Shown: positions 42,786 through 55,320, counted from the stretch's first letter. The stretch is DNA of 64,000 nucleotides from Isoperla grammatica (GCA_945910005.1 OX246748.1:13517733-13581732), one strand, 5' to 3'. A program made the numbers and translations. The notes: a model not told the origin generated them from the sequence alone.

Positions 42786-44592
42786 TCAATTTTTGCAACG
42801 TGGCTAATCTACACAATGAATGGGTGAAATATGAAGATAGATAGATAGATAGATATGGGCTTAACGTCTCATATTTTTGCAACGAGGCTAATCGAGACGA
42901 TGAGTGGGTGAAATATGAAGATTAAATAGGGGGGTGTTTGGAGGAAAGGGTCAATGAACACTGAACATTTTTGGTGAATTTGAATTTGTATGTATTGGGT
43001 TTAAGGGCGCTTCAACCAGTTAGGTCATTTTGCGCCACCAAGATGGTGTTTTGCAAGCTAAATAATTAAGGAACTATGAAAGTAGTATTATGTTTTAATT
43101 TTATATGTGTTAAATTTAAGTTATTTTATACTTAATGTTGGTTGTAATGTATTTTTTTATTTTTGTGTTGCTATGAACTCAATAAAGTATTATCATTATT
43201 AAATCTAAACGTCCCTGGGCAGATGATCCACATAGGATCCGTCGAAACACAACCTACATGCACAATAACCCCCACCCAGTCAACAGTGCCCGTATCGTCA
43301 CAGTGTTGCCAAGTCACCATGCATGTCTCGTGGTCTGTCTGGTAATATGATTGTGACCTGGATATATATGCATTCATTTAAATGGAATTACTATCATCCG
43401 ACAGTGTTGTTGTTTTGTTTGTGGTATAGTCTGGTGGTTTTCTGTTCCCTGATGTGAATTCACATTTTTCATCCTCATCATTACCATACGCAAATGAACG
43501 GGTAACAATTTCAATTTTAGATTCCAAAAGTATTGTTTTATGTTAATGGGTGTCAATTTGTCGCGTACAAATGATATTTCAACGTGACCAAAACATTTTT
43601 CTTTTTATCAACAGGCATTCATTTGAATTGCTGATTTTCATAGGTTTCGTATGCACGAGTGAAATCATTAATAAATCAAATTAACTGTACTTGAAAAATG
43701 CAGCAAGAACCGAAAACAAGCTATATAGAGCGTATAGCAAGCTTTAGCGTCAACATAATTTATCTTTCACCGCGCGTTTACTTGTCACAAATGAATATAT
43801 TCATCTATGCACTCAATATAAGAACGAAATTCCCCTGAAATCAAAAGATCATACTATCTTTTTTATTTCCGTTTAAAACTGATGCATGCATACAAATTCG
43901 TTGGTTCAGAACAGTTTGAACTTTTTCTCGCGAAGAGGCGTGCAAGATATTTAAGAGCACGTATAACACTACGCGGGAAAGTTATTGCGGTAGTAAAAAT
44001 ATGTTGCAAGGTTTTTACGGCAATGCCTACAATGCAGACAGATAGAGCAGTTTGGATCATATCTTATGTGTATCGAAATGAGTGTAACATACCCGCTCGG
44101 TGGTTGGCAACGATGTGTTTATCCTCGCAAGCCCCAAACCTATACTTGCTCGCTTGCTCATGCGCTTCTCAACAACGCTTCGGTTTCTTTCGTGATTGAT
44201 TGGATTTGGGTTTTACGTCCCATAATTTTTGTCACATGTTTTTCACATCTCGGTACATACCGGAACACGTAAATGAAATACTGTAACATGTATGGAAGGC
44301 GTGTATGAGTTTGATTTAGGAAGCTTTTGTTAAAAAAGAAGGTCTTGAAGCTAGAGATTGTTGTGAGAGGTTTATACGGAAATGGAAAATAACAAATCAC
44401 GGAACTTCAGTTGATTTGAGATTGGTTGGAGACAACATCGTTGGATTTTGAGATTGCCTGAAGGCGGAAGGTTGATCGCGCTGCTTCGAATCTCGTGTCT
44501 GGGCTGGACAACATGCCAAAATTCTTTATCGCTGAGCTAGTTCTGTATTAAATATTTATTTGTCTACTTGTTCGGGCAGGTTAGTTACAATT

Positions 44593-45397
44593 TGGCGCAC
44601 TAACGTGGGGCCACGATTAAATACAGCGACCGAGATGGTTAGAGATGTCCATAGTTTGATATTGAAGAGGATGAATTAGAAACATTTGATTGATAGATTG
44701 ATATTTGGGCTTAACGTCTCATATTTTTGCAACGAGGCTAATCGAGACAATGAGTGGGTGAACTATGAAGATAATGGGGGGTGTTAAGAGGTAAAGGGCC
44801 AGTGGGAGAGCGGGAAGGAAATGGGAAAAGGGAGGAAGAGGGATTGATTGGTATTAGGGCTTAACGTCTCATATTTTTTTGAGTGAGGTGATTATAAAGA
44901 TGGGTTCGAGATTGTCCGAGGTGTATGACTGGCATAGGGTCGTGAGGCAGTGAAGGTTCTAGGGGATTTAGAGTAACATTGCGTGGTTAAGAATGGAGAG
45001 GGAACTTGACGATATTGGAGGTGGTGAATCTGAGGGGTTGATAATAGATGGTCCAAATGAGGAGGGAGATGGAGATCTCAAGAGCATGATGAGGAATTTA
45101 ATAAGGATTCAAGAAGGGGCGGGAAAGGAACAAGCTAGGGAACAAGCTAGGGCGAGAAAGTTACAAGCTGAGGAACAAGCCAAGGTTCAGGCGGCTCTGG
45201 AAGAAATGAAGAAATATCAGGCAGAAGAAAGAACAGGTAGTCCTAGAGAAAATGAGAAAAGAAATGACAGCGGAAATGAATATGATAGTTTGGGAAAGCA
45301 GTTTGATGGACAAGTTAAAGAAATTAGGAAGGAGCTAGAGGTTCGTATGGACAAGCAGATTAAAGGAGTGGTTAGTCGAGTTGGGAAATATGGATGA
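44593..45397 (+). mobile_element. LTR-retrotransposon leader and gag-like ORF, copy 3
   Basis: PBS-like site at 44,593; gag-like ORF 44,993-45,397, 134 codons, one His-to-Asp change relative to the other copies. Confidence 0.5.
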
Positions 45398-46033
45398 TGT
45401 TGATGTTGATTGATTGATTGATTATTTGGGCTTAACGTCTCATATTTTTGCAACGAGGCTAATCGAGACAATGAATGGGTGATATATGAAGATGAATTGA
45501 TTAATGGGGCTTAACGTCTCATATTTATGCAACGATGGCTAATCGAGACGATGAGCGGGTGATAATGAAGATGAGAAAGATGATAATGAAGAATAAAGCC
45601 ACATCCGAATCAGATCCATTGTACGTCGCGTGAGTCGTCATACGGGAGTCCAGCAAGGGAGGGCAGGGCCAAGTGGGAGGAGAAATATTCAATGGGACAG
45701 TGGGGGGGGGAAAGGGGATTGGGGTGTGGACTGCATTTCGTCTGACTCCTCCTCCTCGACCAGTCCGGCTAGGGTGACCCTACCAGAAGCATACGCTTCC
45801 GCCGGCATAGCTCTCGGGATCATCAAAGCACACAAACCTGCCCACCACGATAAGGTAGCAGTCCCTGGGCAGGATGTTGATGTTGATGTTTGGGCTAACG
45901 TCTTATATTTTTGTAACCTGGCTAATCAAGACGATGAGTTGGAGTCAACAACAATGAAACAGCAATTGGTTGATAGATTGATATTTGGGCTTAACGTCTT
46001 ATATTTTTGCACTGAAGGAAAGGGGAAAGGGGA

Positions 46034-49000
46034 GGAAAGGGGATTGGGGTGTGGACTGCACTTCGTCTGACTTCTCCTCCTCGACCAGTCCGGCTAGGGT
46101 GGCCCTACCAGAAGCATACGCTTCCGCCGGCATAGCTCTCGGGATCACAAAAGCGCACAAACCCACCCACCACGATAAGGTAGCAGTCCTTGGGCAGTGT
46201 TTGGGTTAAAGGGGCAAGTAGAAGGGCGGGAAGGAAATGGTTTGATTATTTGGGCTTAACGTCTTATATTTTTGCAACTTGGCTAATCAAGACGATGAGT
46301 TGGTGATAATGAAGATGAAGTTGGGGGCTCTTTGGACGAAGGAGGCAAGTAGGAGGGCGCGTGAGGAAAGGGGACAGGGGTGGAAAGGGGATTGGGTTGT
46401 GGACTGCACTTCGTCTGACTTCTCCTCTTCGACCAGTCCGGCTAGGGTGGCCCTACCGGGAAGGAAATGGAAAAGGGGTGAGAAAGGGCATGGTGAGGAC
46501 GAGGACTGCATTTCGTCTGGCCTAAATGTTATTTGTAAAAATACTACTAATTTATGCTGTAAAAGCTATGAGTTGTTCCTACTCAGGAATTTCGATTGAT
46601 TGATTAATGGGGCTTAACGTCTCATATTTATGCAACGATGGCTAATCGAGACGATGAGCGGGTGATAATGAAGATGAGAAAGATGATAATGAAGAATAAA
46701 GCCACATCCGAATCAGATCCATTGTACATCGCGTGAGTCGTCATACGGGAGTCCAGCAAGGGAGGGCAGGGCCAAGTGGGAGGAGAAATATTCAATGGGA
46801 CAGTGGGGGGGAAAGGGGATTGGGGTGTGGACTGCACTTCGTCTGACTTCTCCTCCTCGACCAGTCTGGCTAGGGTGGCCCTACCAGAAGCATACGCTTC
46901 CGCCGGCATAGCTCTCGGGATCAACAAAGCACGCAAACCTGCCCACCACGATAAGGTAGCAGTCCTTTGGCAGGGGGGGCTCTTTGGAGGAAAGGGGCAA
47001 GTAGTAGGAGGGCGCGTGAGGAAAGGAGTCATATTGGATTATTTGGTTGTAAACGACGTTCTCGATTGATTGATTAATATTTGGGCTTAAGATAGATATT
47101 TTGGAATATAAAAATTATTGATATTCATTTACGATGCCATGAGTTGGTCACCGGACCACAAGCTATTGAAAGCTGTAACTCGAATAACATTGAAGCCCTT
47201 CCAGCTCCCCAACCCTTATAATAAAAAAACATAAATTCCAGTGAAAATGTGAACCAATCGGAGAACCATACTCAAAATTACGTTTTGTCAATACCTGCAC
47301 AATCGAGCATATCGCCTTTTGTAAACGAGCTTGAGTCGACATTAGGCTTCAGATCATTTAACGCAAATGAGCTTAGTATACAATTTTGTGAATGGTTTTT
47401 TAACCTTCTCAACAAACCAATAGAAAGCAGACGCATTAGTCTAGAGCAGTTCTTTGCCAATTCCTGTATTCACAATGTGTTTAGAATCCAGATCGGGGTC
47501 TGTACACACAGACCTCGAAAACGACGCTGGAGGTATTGCTGCACTTCTGGTATCAACAAAAGCAGAACAGGGATTTACTTTCAACCCCAACTTACAAGGG
47601 GTTGAAGGTAAAATTTGTCATAACGGACTGGTATTTGTTGCCGTCAGTGGAACCCTGAACCGAGGCCTAAATTTTGCTGGTGTATTCAGTCAATTATTTG
47701 GTATTGTTCATGATTCATATTTTTGCAACGTGGCTAATCTACACAATGAATGGGTGAAATATGAAGATAGATAGATAGATAGATATGGGCTTAACGTCTC
47801 ATATTTTTGCAACGAGGCTAATCGAGACGATGAGTGGGTGAAATATGAAGATTAAATAGGGGGGTGTTTGGAGGAAAGGGTCAATGAACACTGAACATTT
47901 TTGGTGAATTTGAATTTGAATGTATTGGGTTTAAGGGCGCTTCAACCAGTTAGGTCATTTTGCACCACCAAGATGGTGTTTTGCAAGCTAAATAATTAAG
48001 GAACTATGAAAGTAGTATTATGTTTTAATTTTATATGTGTTAAATTTAAGTTATTTTATACTTAATGTTGGTTGTAATGTATTTTTTTATTTTTGTGTTG
48101 CTATGAACTCAATAAAGTATTATCATTATTAAATCTAAACGTCCCTGGGCAGATGATCCACATAGGATCCGTCGAAACACAACCTACATGCACAATAACC
48201 CCCACCCAGTCAACAGTGCCCGTATCGTCACAGTGTTGCCAAGTCACCATGCATGTCTCGTGGTCTGTCTGGTAATATGATTGTGACCTGGATATATATG
48301 CATTCATTTAAATGGAATTACTATCATCCGACAGTGTTGTTGTTTTGTTTGTGGTATAGTCTGGTGGTTTTCTGTTCCCTGATGTGAATTCACATTTTTC
48401 ATCCTCATCATTACCATACGCAAATGAACGGGTAACAATTTCAATTTTAGATTCCAAAAGTATTGTTTTATGTTAATGGGTGTCAATTTGTCGCGTACAA
48501 ATGATATTTCAACGTGACCAAAACATTTTTCTTTTTATCAACAGGCATTCATTTGAATTGCTGATTTTCATAGGTTTCGTATGCACGAGTGAAATCATTA
48601 ATAAATCAAATTAACTGTACATGAAAAATGCAGCAAGAACCGAAAACAAGCTATATAGAGCGTATAGCAAGCTTTAGCGTCAACATAATTTATCTTTCAC
48701 CGCGCGTTTACTTGTCACAAATGAATATATTCATCTATGCACTCAATATAAGAACGAAGTTCCCCTGAAATCAAAAGATCATACTATCTTTTTTATTTCC
48801 GTTTAAAACTGATGCATGCATACAAATTCGTTGGTTCAGAACATTTTGAACTTTTTCTCGCGAAGAGGCGTGCAAGATATTTAAGAGCACGTATAACACT
48901 ACGCGGGAAAGTTATTGCGGTAGTAAAAATATGTTGCAAGGTTTTTACGGCAGTGCCTACAATACAGACAGATAGAGCAGTTTGGATCATATCTTATGTG

Positions 49001-49660
49001 TATCGAAATGAGTGTAACATACCCGCTCGGTGGTTGGCAACGATGTGTTTATCCTCGCAAGCCCCAAACCTATACTTGCTCGCTTGCTCATGCGCTTCTC
49101 AACAACGCTTCGGTTTCTTTCGTGATTGATTGGATTTGGGTTTTACGTCCCATAATTTTTGTCACATGTTTTTCACATCTCGGTACATACCGGAACACGT
49201 AAATGAAATACTGTAACATGTATGGAAGGCGTGTATGAGTTTGATTTAGGAAGCTTTTGTTAAAAAAGAAGGTCTTGAAGTTAGAGATTGTTGTGAGAGA
49301 TTGATTGATATTTGGGCTTAACGTCTCATATTTTTGCCACTTGGCTAATCAAGACGATGAGTGGGTAATAATGAAGATGAAATTGGGGGCTCTTTGGAGG
49401 AAAGGGGCAAGTAGGAGGGCGCGTGAGGAAAAGAGAAAAGGGGAGGGTTTATACGGAAATGGAAAATAACAAATCACGGAACCTCAGTTGATTTTGAGAT
49501 TGGTGGGAGACAACATCGTTTGATTTTGAGATTGCCTGAAGGCGGAAGGCTGATCGCGCTGCTTCGAATCTCGTGTCTGGGCTGGACAACATGCCAAAAC
49601 ATCAAATAGTAAGTGTCATTTTTTATCGCTGGGCTAGTTATGTATTAAATATTTATTTGT
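46034..49660. repeat. Tandem unit 4 of 4, with a longer left arm
   Basis: Begins at the family A block matching about 32,364, so it also duplicates the sequence to the left of unit 1. It ends at TATTTATTTGTCTA, before the LTR leader and gag of the other units, and family A follows. It is therefore a copy of the left part of unit 1's ancestor. Confidence 0.85.
47225..47716 (+). pseudogene. C3orf38-like: C3orf38-like (DUF4518) pseudogene, copy 4, without insertion
   Basis: The best-preserved copy. It keeps the uninterrupted target site (CCAGATCGGGGTC at 47,488) and the 7 bases lost in the others, so the end reads VFVAVSGTLNRGLNFAGVF, then SQLFGIV. This aligns with the vertebrate pattern GVAGT.HRGN..LGIF.QIFGLI. 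DUF4518 proteins have an NTF2-like fold; their cellular role is poorly known. One base more than in copies 1-3 (CACAATG versus CACATG) puts the two halves in different frames, and the 3' end is replaced by a family A tail. So it is a fragment, or a last exon with a frameshift. Confidence 0.7.
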
Positions 49661-49995
49661 CTATTGATATTTGGGCTTAACGTCTTATATTTTTGCAGTG
49701 AGTATTTGGGCTTAACGTCTCATATTTTTGCAACGAGGCTAATCAAGACGATGAGTGGGTGATAATGAAGATGAAATTGGGGGCTCTTTGGAGGAAAGGG
49801 GCAAGTAAGAGGGTGCGTGAGGAAAGGGGAAAGGGGAGGAAAGGGGATTGGGGTGTGGACTGCACTTCGTCTGACTTCTCCTCCTCGACCAGTCCGGCTA
49901 GGGTGGCCCTACCAGAAGCATACGCTTCCGCCGGCATAGCTCTCGGGATCAACAAAGCACACAAACCTGCCCACCACGATAAGGTGGCAGTCCTT
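49661..49995 (-). repeat. Family A copies right of the array
   Basis: A tail fragment, then a copy from 49,705 with three-way-junction module (49,893-49,933). It ends inside the terminal hairpin where the LINE-B ORF2 remnant begins. Confidence 0.85.
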
Positions 49996-50260
49996 TTATA
50001 CAACGGGGAAAGCTTTAATTGTGTTTTTAACACATCATGTTTGGTACATTCTGACAATATGTGACGTACAGTCAGAGTAACGTCACAAGTGGCACATTTT
50101 GGGACAACTTTTTCTCTAGTGAGGAGATACACATAATACCGCGATGTACAGTGTCTTGGAGGGTAGTGTACCCCGCGTTAGTGGTAATGATGCGGTTGGT
50201 GTGTCCTTAAAGCGGAGGCGCCCCGCGTCATTTGTCAAACCCCGTCGGAAATGAAATGAA
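49996..50260 (-). mobile_element. LINE-B ORF2 C-terminal remnant (longest copy)
   Basis: On the minus strand 50,132-49,998 encodes YLLTREKVVPKCATCDVTLT and VRHILSECTKHDV. This is the C-terminal C..C...LT..HIL..C region after the RNase H or reverse transcriptase part of Jockey/I-type LINEs. Farther upstream, in other frames, GHTNRI and RLRF.DT strings mark decayed sequence just before it. Frameshifted and truncated. Confidence 0.7.
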
Positions 50261-50459
50261 ATGAAGATTATGACGGATAAACGCTGTGCGGGGTGGTGTA
50301 AAAACACGCATGTTCAATTCATTTCGGTCCCTCGCGTTGGTGATTTGCGTCGGCTACCCTGCTACAGATAAATGTGTGCACCGTACAAACAAGTATTATT
50401 ATCTCTTGTTAAATCAGGTACCTAACAGTTATAGATCATTTGACGTCAGGGAAGGATAT

Positions 50460-50850
50460 TGAGGAAACAGACATTTTGGTGGTATTCGGGCATAACGTCT
50501 ATATTTTTGCAACTTGAGTAATCGAGACGATGAATGGGTGAAATATTAAGTTAATTGATTGATATTTGGGCTTATCCCGGTCATCTCCAGTCGGGGCTCG
50601 GCTAGGACGTCTACATGTGCCATCTTTCGTCTGGCTTCTTTTTTTTTTTTATTTTTTTATTTGGGCTTAACGTCTCATATTTTTGCAACGAGGCTAATCG
50701 AGACGAAAAGGGGCAAGTAGGAAATGGGAAAGGGGTGGAAATGGGAGTGGGGAGGACATGGACTGCATTTCGTCTGACTTCTCCTCCTCGACCTGTCCGG
50801 CTAGGGTGGCCCTACCAGAAGCATACGCTTCCGCCGGCATAGCTCCAGAA
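50460..50850 (-). repeat. Family A copies, last one interrupted
   Basis: Diverged tail at 50,488, tip at 50,560, then a copy from 50,660 with three-way-junction module (50,797-50,838), broken after CATAGCTCCAG and resumed at about 51,229. Confidence 0.8.
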
Positions 50851-51176
50851 ATATTTAATAAGCTAGTTATATAATAAAAGCAATAGATGAGCATTACAAA
50901 AAAAATGATTAGGGCCATAAAATCATATCTAACATAACATGTATTATGTATATGCTATGCATTATCTTACTTATTTTATCAAGTGTCTTATTCAAATGTA
51001 TTCTTACTGTAAATGTACTGTTAATGTATCTATGTATCTGCACCTGTAATTTGATGCTCTTTATTTAAGACATCAGGTTTTGGTGTATAATTGTAATTGT
51101 GATTGTATAATTGTATAGTTGTATATTTATATTATGACAAATCATATACTTACTTTGTAGGTCAAACAGGATACTA

Positions 51177-51225
<49 letters not shown>

Positions 51226-51228
51226 TCA
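50850..51228 (+). mobile_element. LINE-like insertion with (CAA)n tail
   Basis: Inserted in family A. AT-rich 3'-UTR-like sequence ends GGATACTAATAAACAACAAC and an uninterrupted CAA run to about 51,222. The AATAAA just before the run and the (CAA)n tail are typical of some non-LTR elements in molluscs. No coding part is present. Confidence 0.6.
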
Positions 51229-51945
51229 TAATCAAAGCGCATAAACCTGCCCACCACGATAAGGTAGCAGTCCCTGGGCAGGGTATCAAGATGAAAATGG
51301 AGGACCCCATTACCTCGCCTCTAACTATTGTCAGAGTCACCCTAACCAAATCCTACTGTGGGCCTAGTTGGCGAGGGGGTTGATTGGAGGAAGAAAAAAC
51401 GGCGGATAGAAATTGCTAAATTGTGGTCTTAAGTGGCAAAGTGAAATTGGAGGGCCTCGTTGAGTTGCCTACCCCAGACCCAACCCATCCAGCAAATGAT
51501 GCGTCATCTATATACTGTCCACAAAGCATCCCCTCCCGACTTGAGGCCGTGCCAACACCCCCTCCCCCTCAATCAGTCTCCCTGTTCTGTGGCTGATGGG
51601 TCGAGACTCGCTTATACTTCAATAACGATATTGAATTCCGATACCCTCCTTGTTATCCCGGTATGAAAGGCGACGTCATCTGGATGTAGGCAATCAATTA
51701 GTGATAGTGCAAGCGACTCTGCCGGGGGGCGGGGGGGGGGGGGGGGGGGGGGGGAGATCAGGGGGTCTTCGCCGCCGACGTGATTTTAGTTGATGGTTTT
51801 GATTATTTGCCGTGGGTAACGAACTACATTAATTTTATTGAAATCATTTTCAATCAGCATGTGGTTGGGTGTTTGGAGGACAGGGACAAGTACGGGAAAA
51901 ATTCGATTGAAATGAGTAAGTGGGGGGAAACGAGATGATATGATA
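51229..51945. other. Resumed family A terminus; no gene
   Basis: 51,229-51,282 is the terminal segment with the hairpin. Beyond it are only unsupported frames and a long G run at 51,725-51,754. Confidence 0.5.
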
Positions 51946-52110
51946 TGATATTTGGGCTTAACGTCTCATATGTTTGCAACGAGGCTAATCGAGATAATGA
52001 GTGGGTGATATATGAAGATGAACTAGGGGGGTGTTTGGAGGAAAGTGTCAAGTAGGAGGGCGGGGAAGAAAAGGGAAGGGGGAGGAAAAGAAGGGAGGAT
52101 CTCATTTAGT
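51945..52110 (-). repeat. Family A copy, truncated
   Basis: GATATTTGGGCTTAACGTCT into the G-rich tract, ending at AAGAAGGGAGG. 52,245-52,300 is family D. 52,300-52,700 has no recognised gene. Confidence 0.75.
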
Positions 52111-52699
52111 AGGCCCGACGCGTTAAGTTGCGTTTTTGTCGAGGAGTACAACTATATAAACGCGAGTATAAACGTATAAGTTGACTCAAGAAATTACCCG
52201 TTATCTGTTGTTTTTCGACGCTAAGTTTTACATTAATTTGTATTTGTTGTTTTACAACGTACTGCACAGCTCGACAACTATGGTTGTATGACGTCGATGC
52301 TCACGAGCCGTTGTACACAACACGTGATCACCGTCTGTGCTGCGATCTGGCGGGGGAGTGTTCAACGAGGTACACTACGTCGTTATGAAACCCAGGAGAC
52401 GTTAGGACAATGTAATAATGGTGATTTGTTATCGGTGAAATTAGCTGGAAGTCTCGTTTATTGGTGGTAGATATTAATTATCCGAGTAATTAGCAATGAA
52501 AACATGGCGCCCCCACCCCCCGCCCCTCCCTGCCAGACCCATCCTTGACAAACTTGAAACGACGAGTAAAACAAGTGGACTACCTTGAAAGCTGCAGTAA
52601 TAATAATTTTTCGTACGAATCCCTGTTATAGAGTGCACACCAGTTTCATCTGATGTGCCCTTCTTCAGGTGACTAGGTGACTAGGTGTATTAGGGTGTT

Positions 52700-52909
52700 T
52701 GGTTGATTGATATTTTGAGCCAAACACCCTAATTGGGAGTTGGGAAGGACTGTGCGACGGATGTTAGTAGGAATCAATCACAGCATTCGCCTTTATACGA
52801 CTGAGAAAAACCTCTGAAAAATTCTTCAGTCAGGACTGCCGGTGGCCGGTATCGAACCGACGACCTCCCGAATTAGAATCTCGCGTCTTACCGCTGAGCT
52901 ATCTCTACC
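52700..52909 (-). mobile_element. tRNA-derived SINE
   Basis: On the minus strand a tRNA-like head (52,909-52,835) has A box TAGCTCAGCGGTAAG and B box GGTTCGATACC. It is followed by a body containing TCCTGACTGAAGAATTTTTC and AGGTTTTTCTCAGTCG, a SINE type I know from molluscs. The anticodon stem is degenerate, so it is not a working tRNA. Confidence 0.7.
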
Positions 52910-53500
52910 GATTGATTTATATTTGGGTTATACTTCCCATATTTTTGCAACTTGGCTAATCTAGGCGATAAGTGGGTGAAATATGATGATGAAATCAGTG
53001 GGTATTTGGATTGATTGATTTTCGGCTTTTTGCAACTTGGCTAATCAAGACGATGAGTGGGTGATAATGAAGATGATATTAGGGGCTCTTTGATCATTGG
53101 TATTTGGGCTTAACGTCTCATATTTTTGCAACGAGGCTAATCGAGACAATGAGTGGGTGATATATGAAGATGAACTAGGGGGGTGTTTGGAGGAAAGGGG
53201 CAAGTAGGAGGGCGCGTGATGATGATGATTACTGGGGCTTAACGTCTCATATTTATGCAACGATGGCTAATCGAGACGATGAGCGGGTGATAATGAAGAT
53301 GAGAAAGATGATAATGAAGAATAAAGCCACATCCGAATCAGATCCATTGTACGTGGAAAGGGGAAAGGGGGAAAAGGGTTTGGGGGGAAGGGGCAAGTAG
53401 GAGGGCGGGGAGGCGTATGGAAAATGTTTGTTTGTTGTGTTTGTTTGTTATTTGGGCTTAACGTCTCATATTTTTGCAACTTGGCTAATCGAGACGATGA
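52910..53500 (-). repeat. Family A tails and family C copy
   Basis: Family A tails at 52,915, 53,010 and 53,100; family C at 53,228-53,355; another family A tip at 53,450 next to the TIR element. Confidence 0.8.
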
Positions 53501-53790
53501 GTGGGGTGCAATATTAAGCCGCTTTCATAGCAACACGGCAACACGTTTTTTCCGGACCGGCAGGTCACGTGAACCAATCAGAAGCCTGCCGTGCCTACCG
53601 GTCCGGCACGGCCGTCTCACATAACCGAACTTCATCTTTTGACGTCCTCCGTGTCTGCCGTGTGTGACATATACTCACACGTGACACTAGGCAGCCAATC
53701 CCGTCCTCGCTCATTCCTCCACGGCCTGAACCCGCGAAAAAGGAGCTCGTTGTTTGTGTTTGTAAATAGTTTGTTTGTTACACGTGCATA

Positions 53791-53958
53791 ATGAATGCTG
53801 ATACACTAATAACGTTAGTTTACGAAAGACCCCTTTTATATAATGTTAAACACAGAGATTATATAAGGAAAAGCCTATCAGAGAGAAGAGTTGGATGGAA
53901 ATTGGATTTGCCTTTGGGTCTGACTGGTACAAAACATGCTAGACAAAACCCAGAATAA
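53791..53958 (+). CDS. MADF / Myb-SANT-like domain start (transposon accessory protein)
   Basis: 55-codon frame from ATG: ITLVYERPLLYNVKHRDYIR, then SERRVGW. The L..LV.ERP.LY...H.DY......W pattern is the first part of a MADF/Myb-SANT-like DNA-binding domain, found in the second protein of PIF/Harbinger transposons and in host transcription factors. Soon after the Trp the frame runs to a stop, so the domain is incomplete here, by truncation or an unrecognised splice. Confidence 0.55.
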   Translation: MNADTLITLVYERPLLYNVKHRDYIRKSLSERRVGWKLDLPLGLTGTKHARQNPE

Positions 53959-54044
53959 AAATCCGAAATTTCATTTTAAGTAAAAAAGATTTAATTCATG
54001 TGTATTACAAGTGCAAACACTTTAGACTATAAGAGCGAAAAAGA

Positions 54045-54121
54045 AACGGTTATGTTGGGGATCGAACCCGAGATTTTTTGGTGACAGCCGCGGTCGCAGT
54101 CGTTGAGCCACGACGGCGGCT
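54045..54121 (-). repeat. tRNA-derived SINE head nested in the TIR element
   Basis: On the minus strand, A-box-like GTCGTGGCTCAACGA and B box GGGTTCGATCCC in tRNA-like spacing. Confidence 0.55.
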
Positions 54122-54489
54122 GAAAATTTGCAATCTTAATTGAGAACTCATTTGGCAGTTTGTAGACCTAGGGCTCCAGGCCTACTAAAAAGAGAATGAT
54201 TGCTTTTTAATGGTGTATTTTACTTCACTCATTCATAACTTAATTTAATTGATCACTTTTATCCTGAATATACCTAGGAAATACGATATTTAAGCCCTGA
54301 CATTCTTCGAAGCGTCCGTTTTGATTCTCTGTTGTGTTGTCACTTTCGTCCGTTCCGAGAAGAGATAGCGCTCGAGTAGCTTTGCCGTGTTGACGTGCAC
54401 CTATGAAGAGCTATAATAATTACCGGACCACCGTGTCACGTTATACGGATGCACGGCACGTTTGCCGTGTTGCTATGAACTAGGCTTAA

Positions 54490-54825
54490 GTCGTGTGCCG
54501 CCAGCCGCGTGTCCCAGGCGTTCTGTTGCCCTCGATCCGGTCTGAGCCGATTAACTCACTTCGACTCGACCTCAATTGGATTTGAATAAATCCCCCTCAC
54601 AAGCTCGCTAATTGTCTCGCATTCCGCGGCGTTTCTTCTCTCGGATCTCGCGATAAACGTGAATCGAACAGACTCTTTAACGGCTTTAACTAATCACGTA
54701 AATGTTATTTCTCGTTAACTTGAGGAAATCAGAAGAATGGTGTGAATTGCGTTTGGATTCAGTCTCACCATGTGAACTGTTGTCACACTGTTTCCTCGCT
54801 AAACCTCAAACAGTTACTGTTGCTG

Positions 54826-54859
<34 letters not shown>

Positions 54860-55320
54860 TGTTGTTTAACGAACACTTGACAACTATGATCATATTGTCA
54901 TGAAACGATCTCCCTATCGTTTCGTTGTTATCGATCTAGGGGTCGTGGTCGTGTGGTTTGTGTTTTTATTTATTATGATGAACATTATTCTCTTGCTATG
55001 TCAACAAGAGGTTAGATGGAAGAGAGCTCTAGACAGGAGAGTTTGAGAGGGTCCGGCACCAGACACACGTGAACGAGACGCGCCTACAGGAGACAGTGGA
55101 TCACGGGGACACAGCGTGGGTTCGTTAACATATATTGTGTGTGTTATCTTGTGTTTATTATCTGTGGCTCGAATCTATAATAAATAACCTATGTACAAAG
55201 ATCCCGTCGTTGGGCAGATCATACGGCAGGCCCGGAGTAGCTGCGCCCCATGTGGTACTCTGGTGTCTCCGGGTACCGTATGATTTGCTACATGATCATA
55301 TGACGTCGGTTTGTTTGTTA
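54490..55320. other. No gene recognised; (ATT)n and family D
   Basis: (TTA)n microsatellite at 54,830-54,858, family D at 54,862-54,900. The rest shows only unsupported frames. Confidence 0.4.

Larger units (their letters stand above)
41689..46033. repeat. Tandem unit 3 of 4
   Basis: Offset 4,182 from unit 2. Near its end the middle of a family A copy is replaced by a family C segment (45,497-45,708), whereas units 1 and 2 have an ordinary family A body there. Confidence 0.85.
53518..54485. mobile_element. PIF/Harbinger-like TIR element with MADF-type ORF
   Basis: The left end GCCGCTTTCATAGCAACACG and the inverse of the right end GCCTAGTTCATAGCAACACG form TIRs of about 24 bp, bordered by TTAA (53,514-53,517; 54,486-54,489). 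This can be read as a TTA/TAA target as in Harbinger, or as TTAA. It carries a MADF-like ORF and a nested tRNA-derived SINE. No DDE transposase is present. Confidence 0.65.

Noticed and set aside
52835..52909. Functional tRNA gene
   Set aside because: A and B boxes are good but the anticodon stem does not pair and a SINE body follows; treated as a SINE head.
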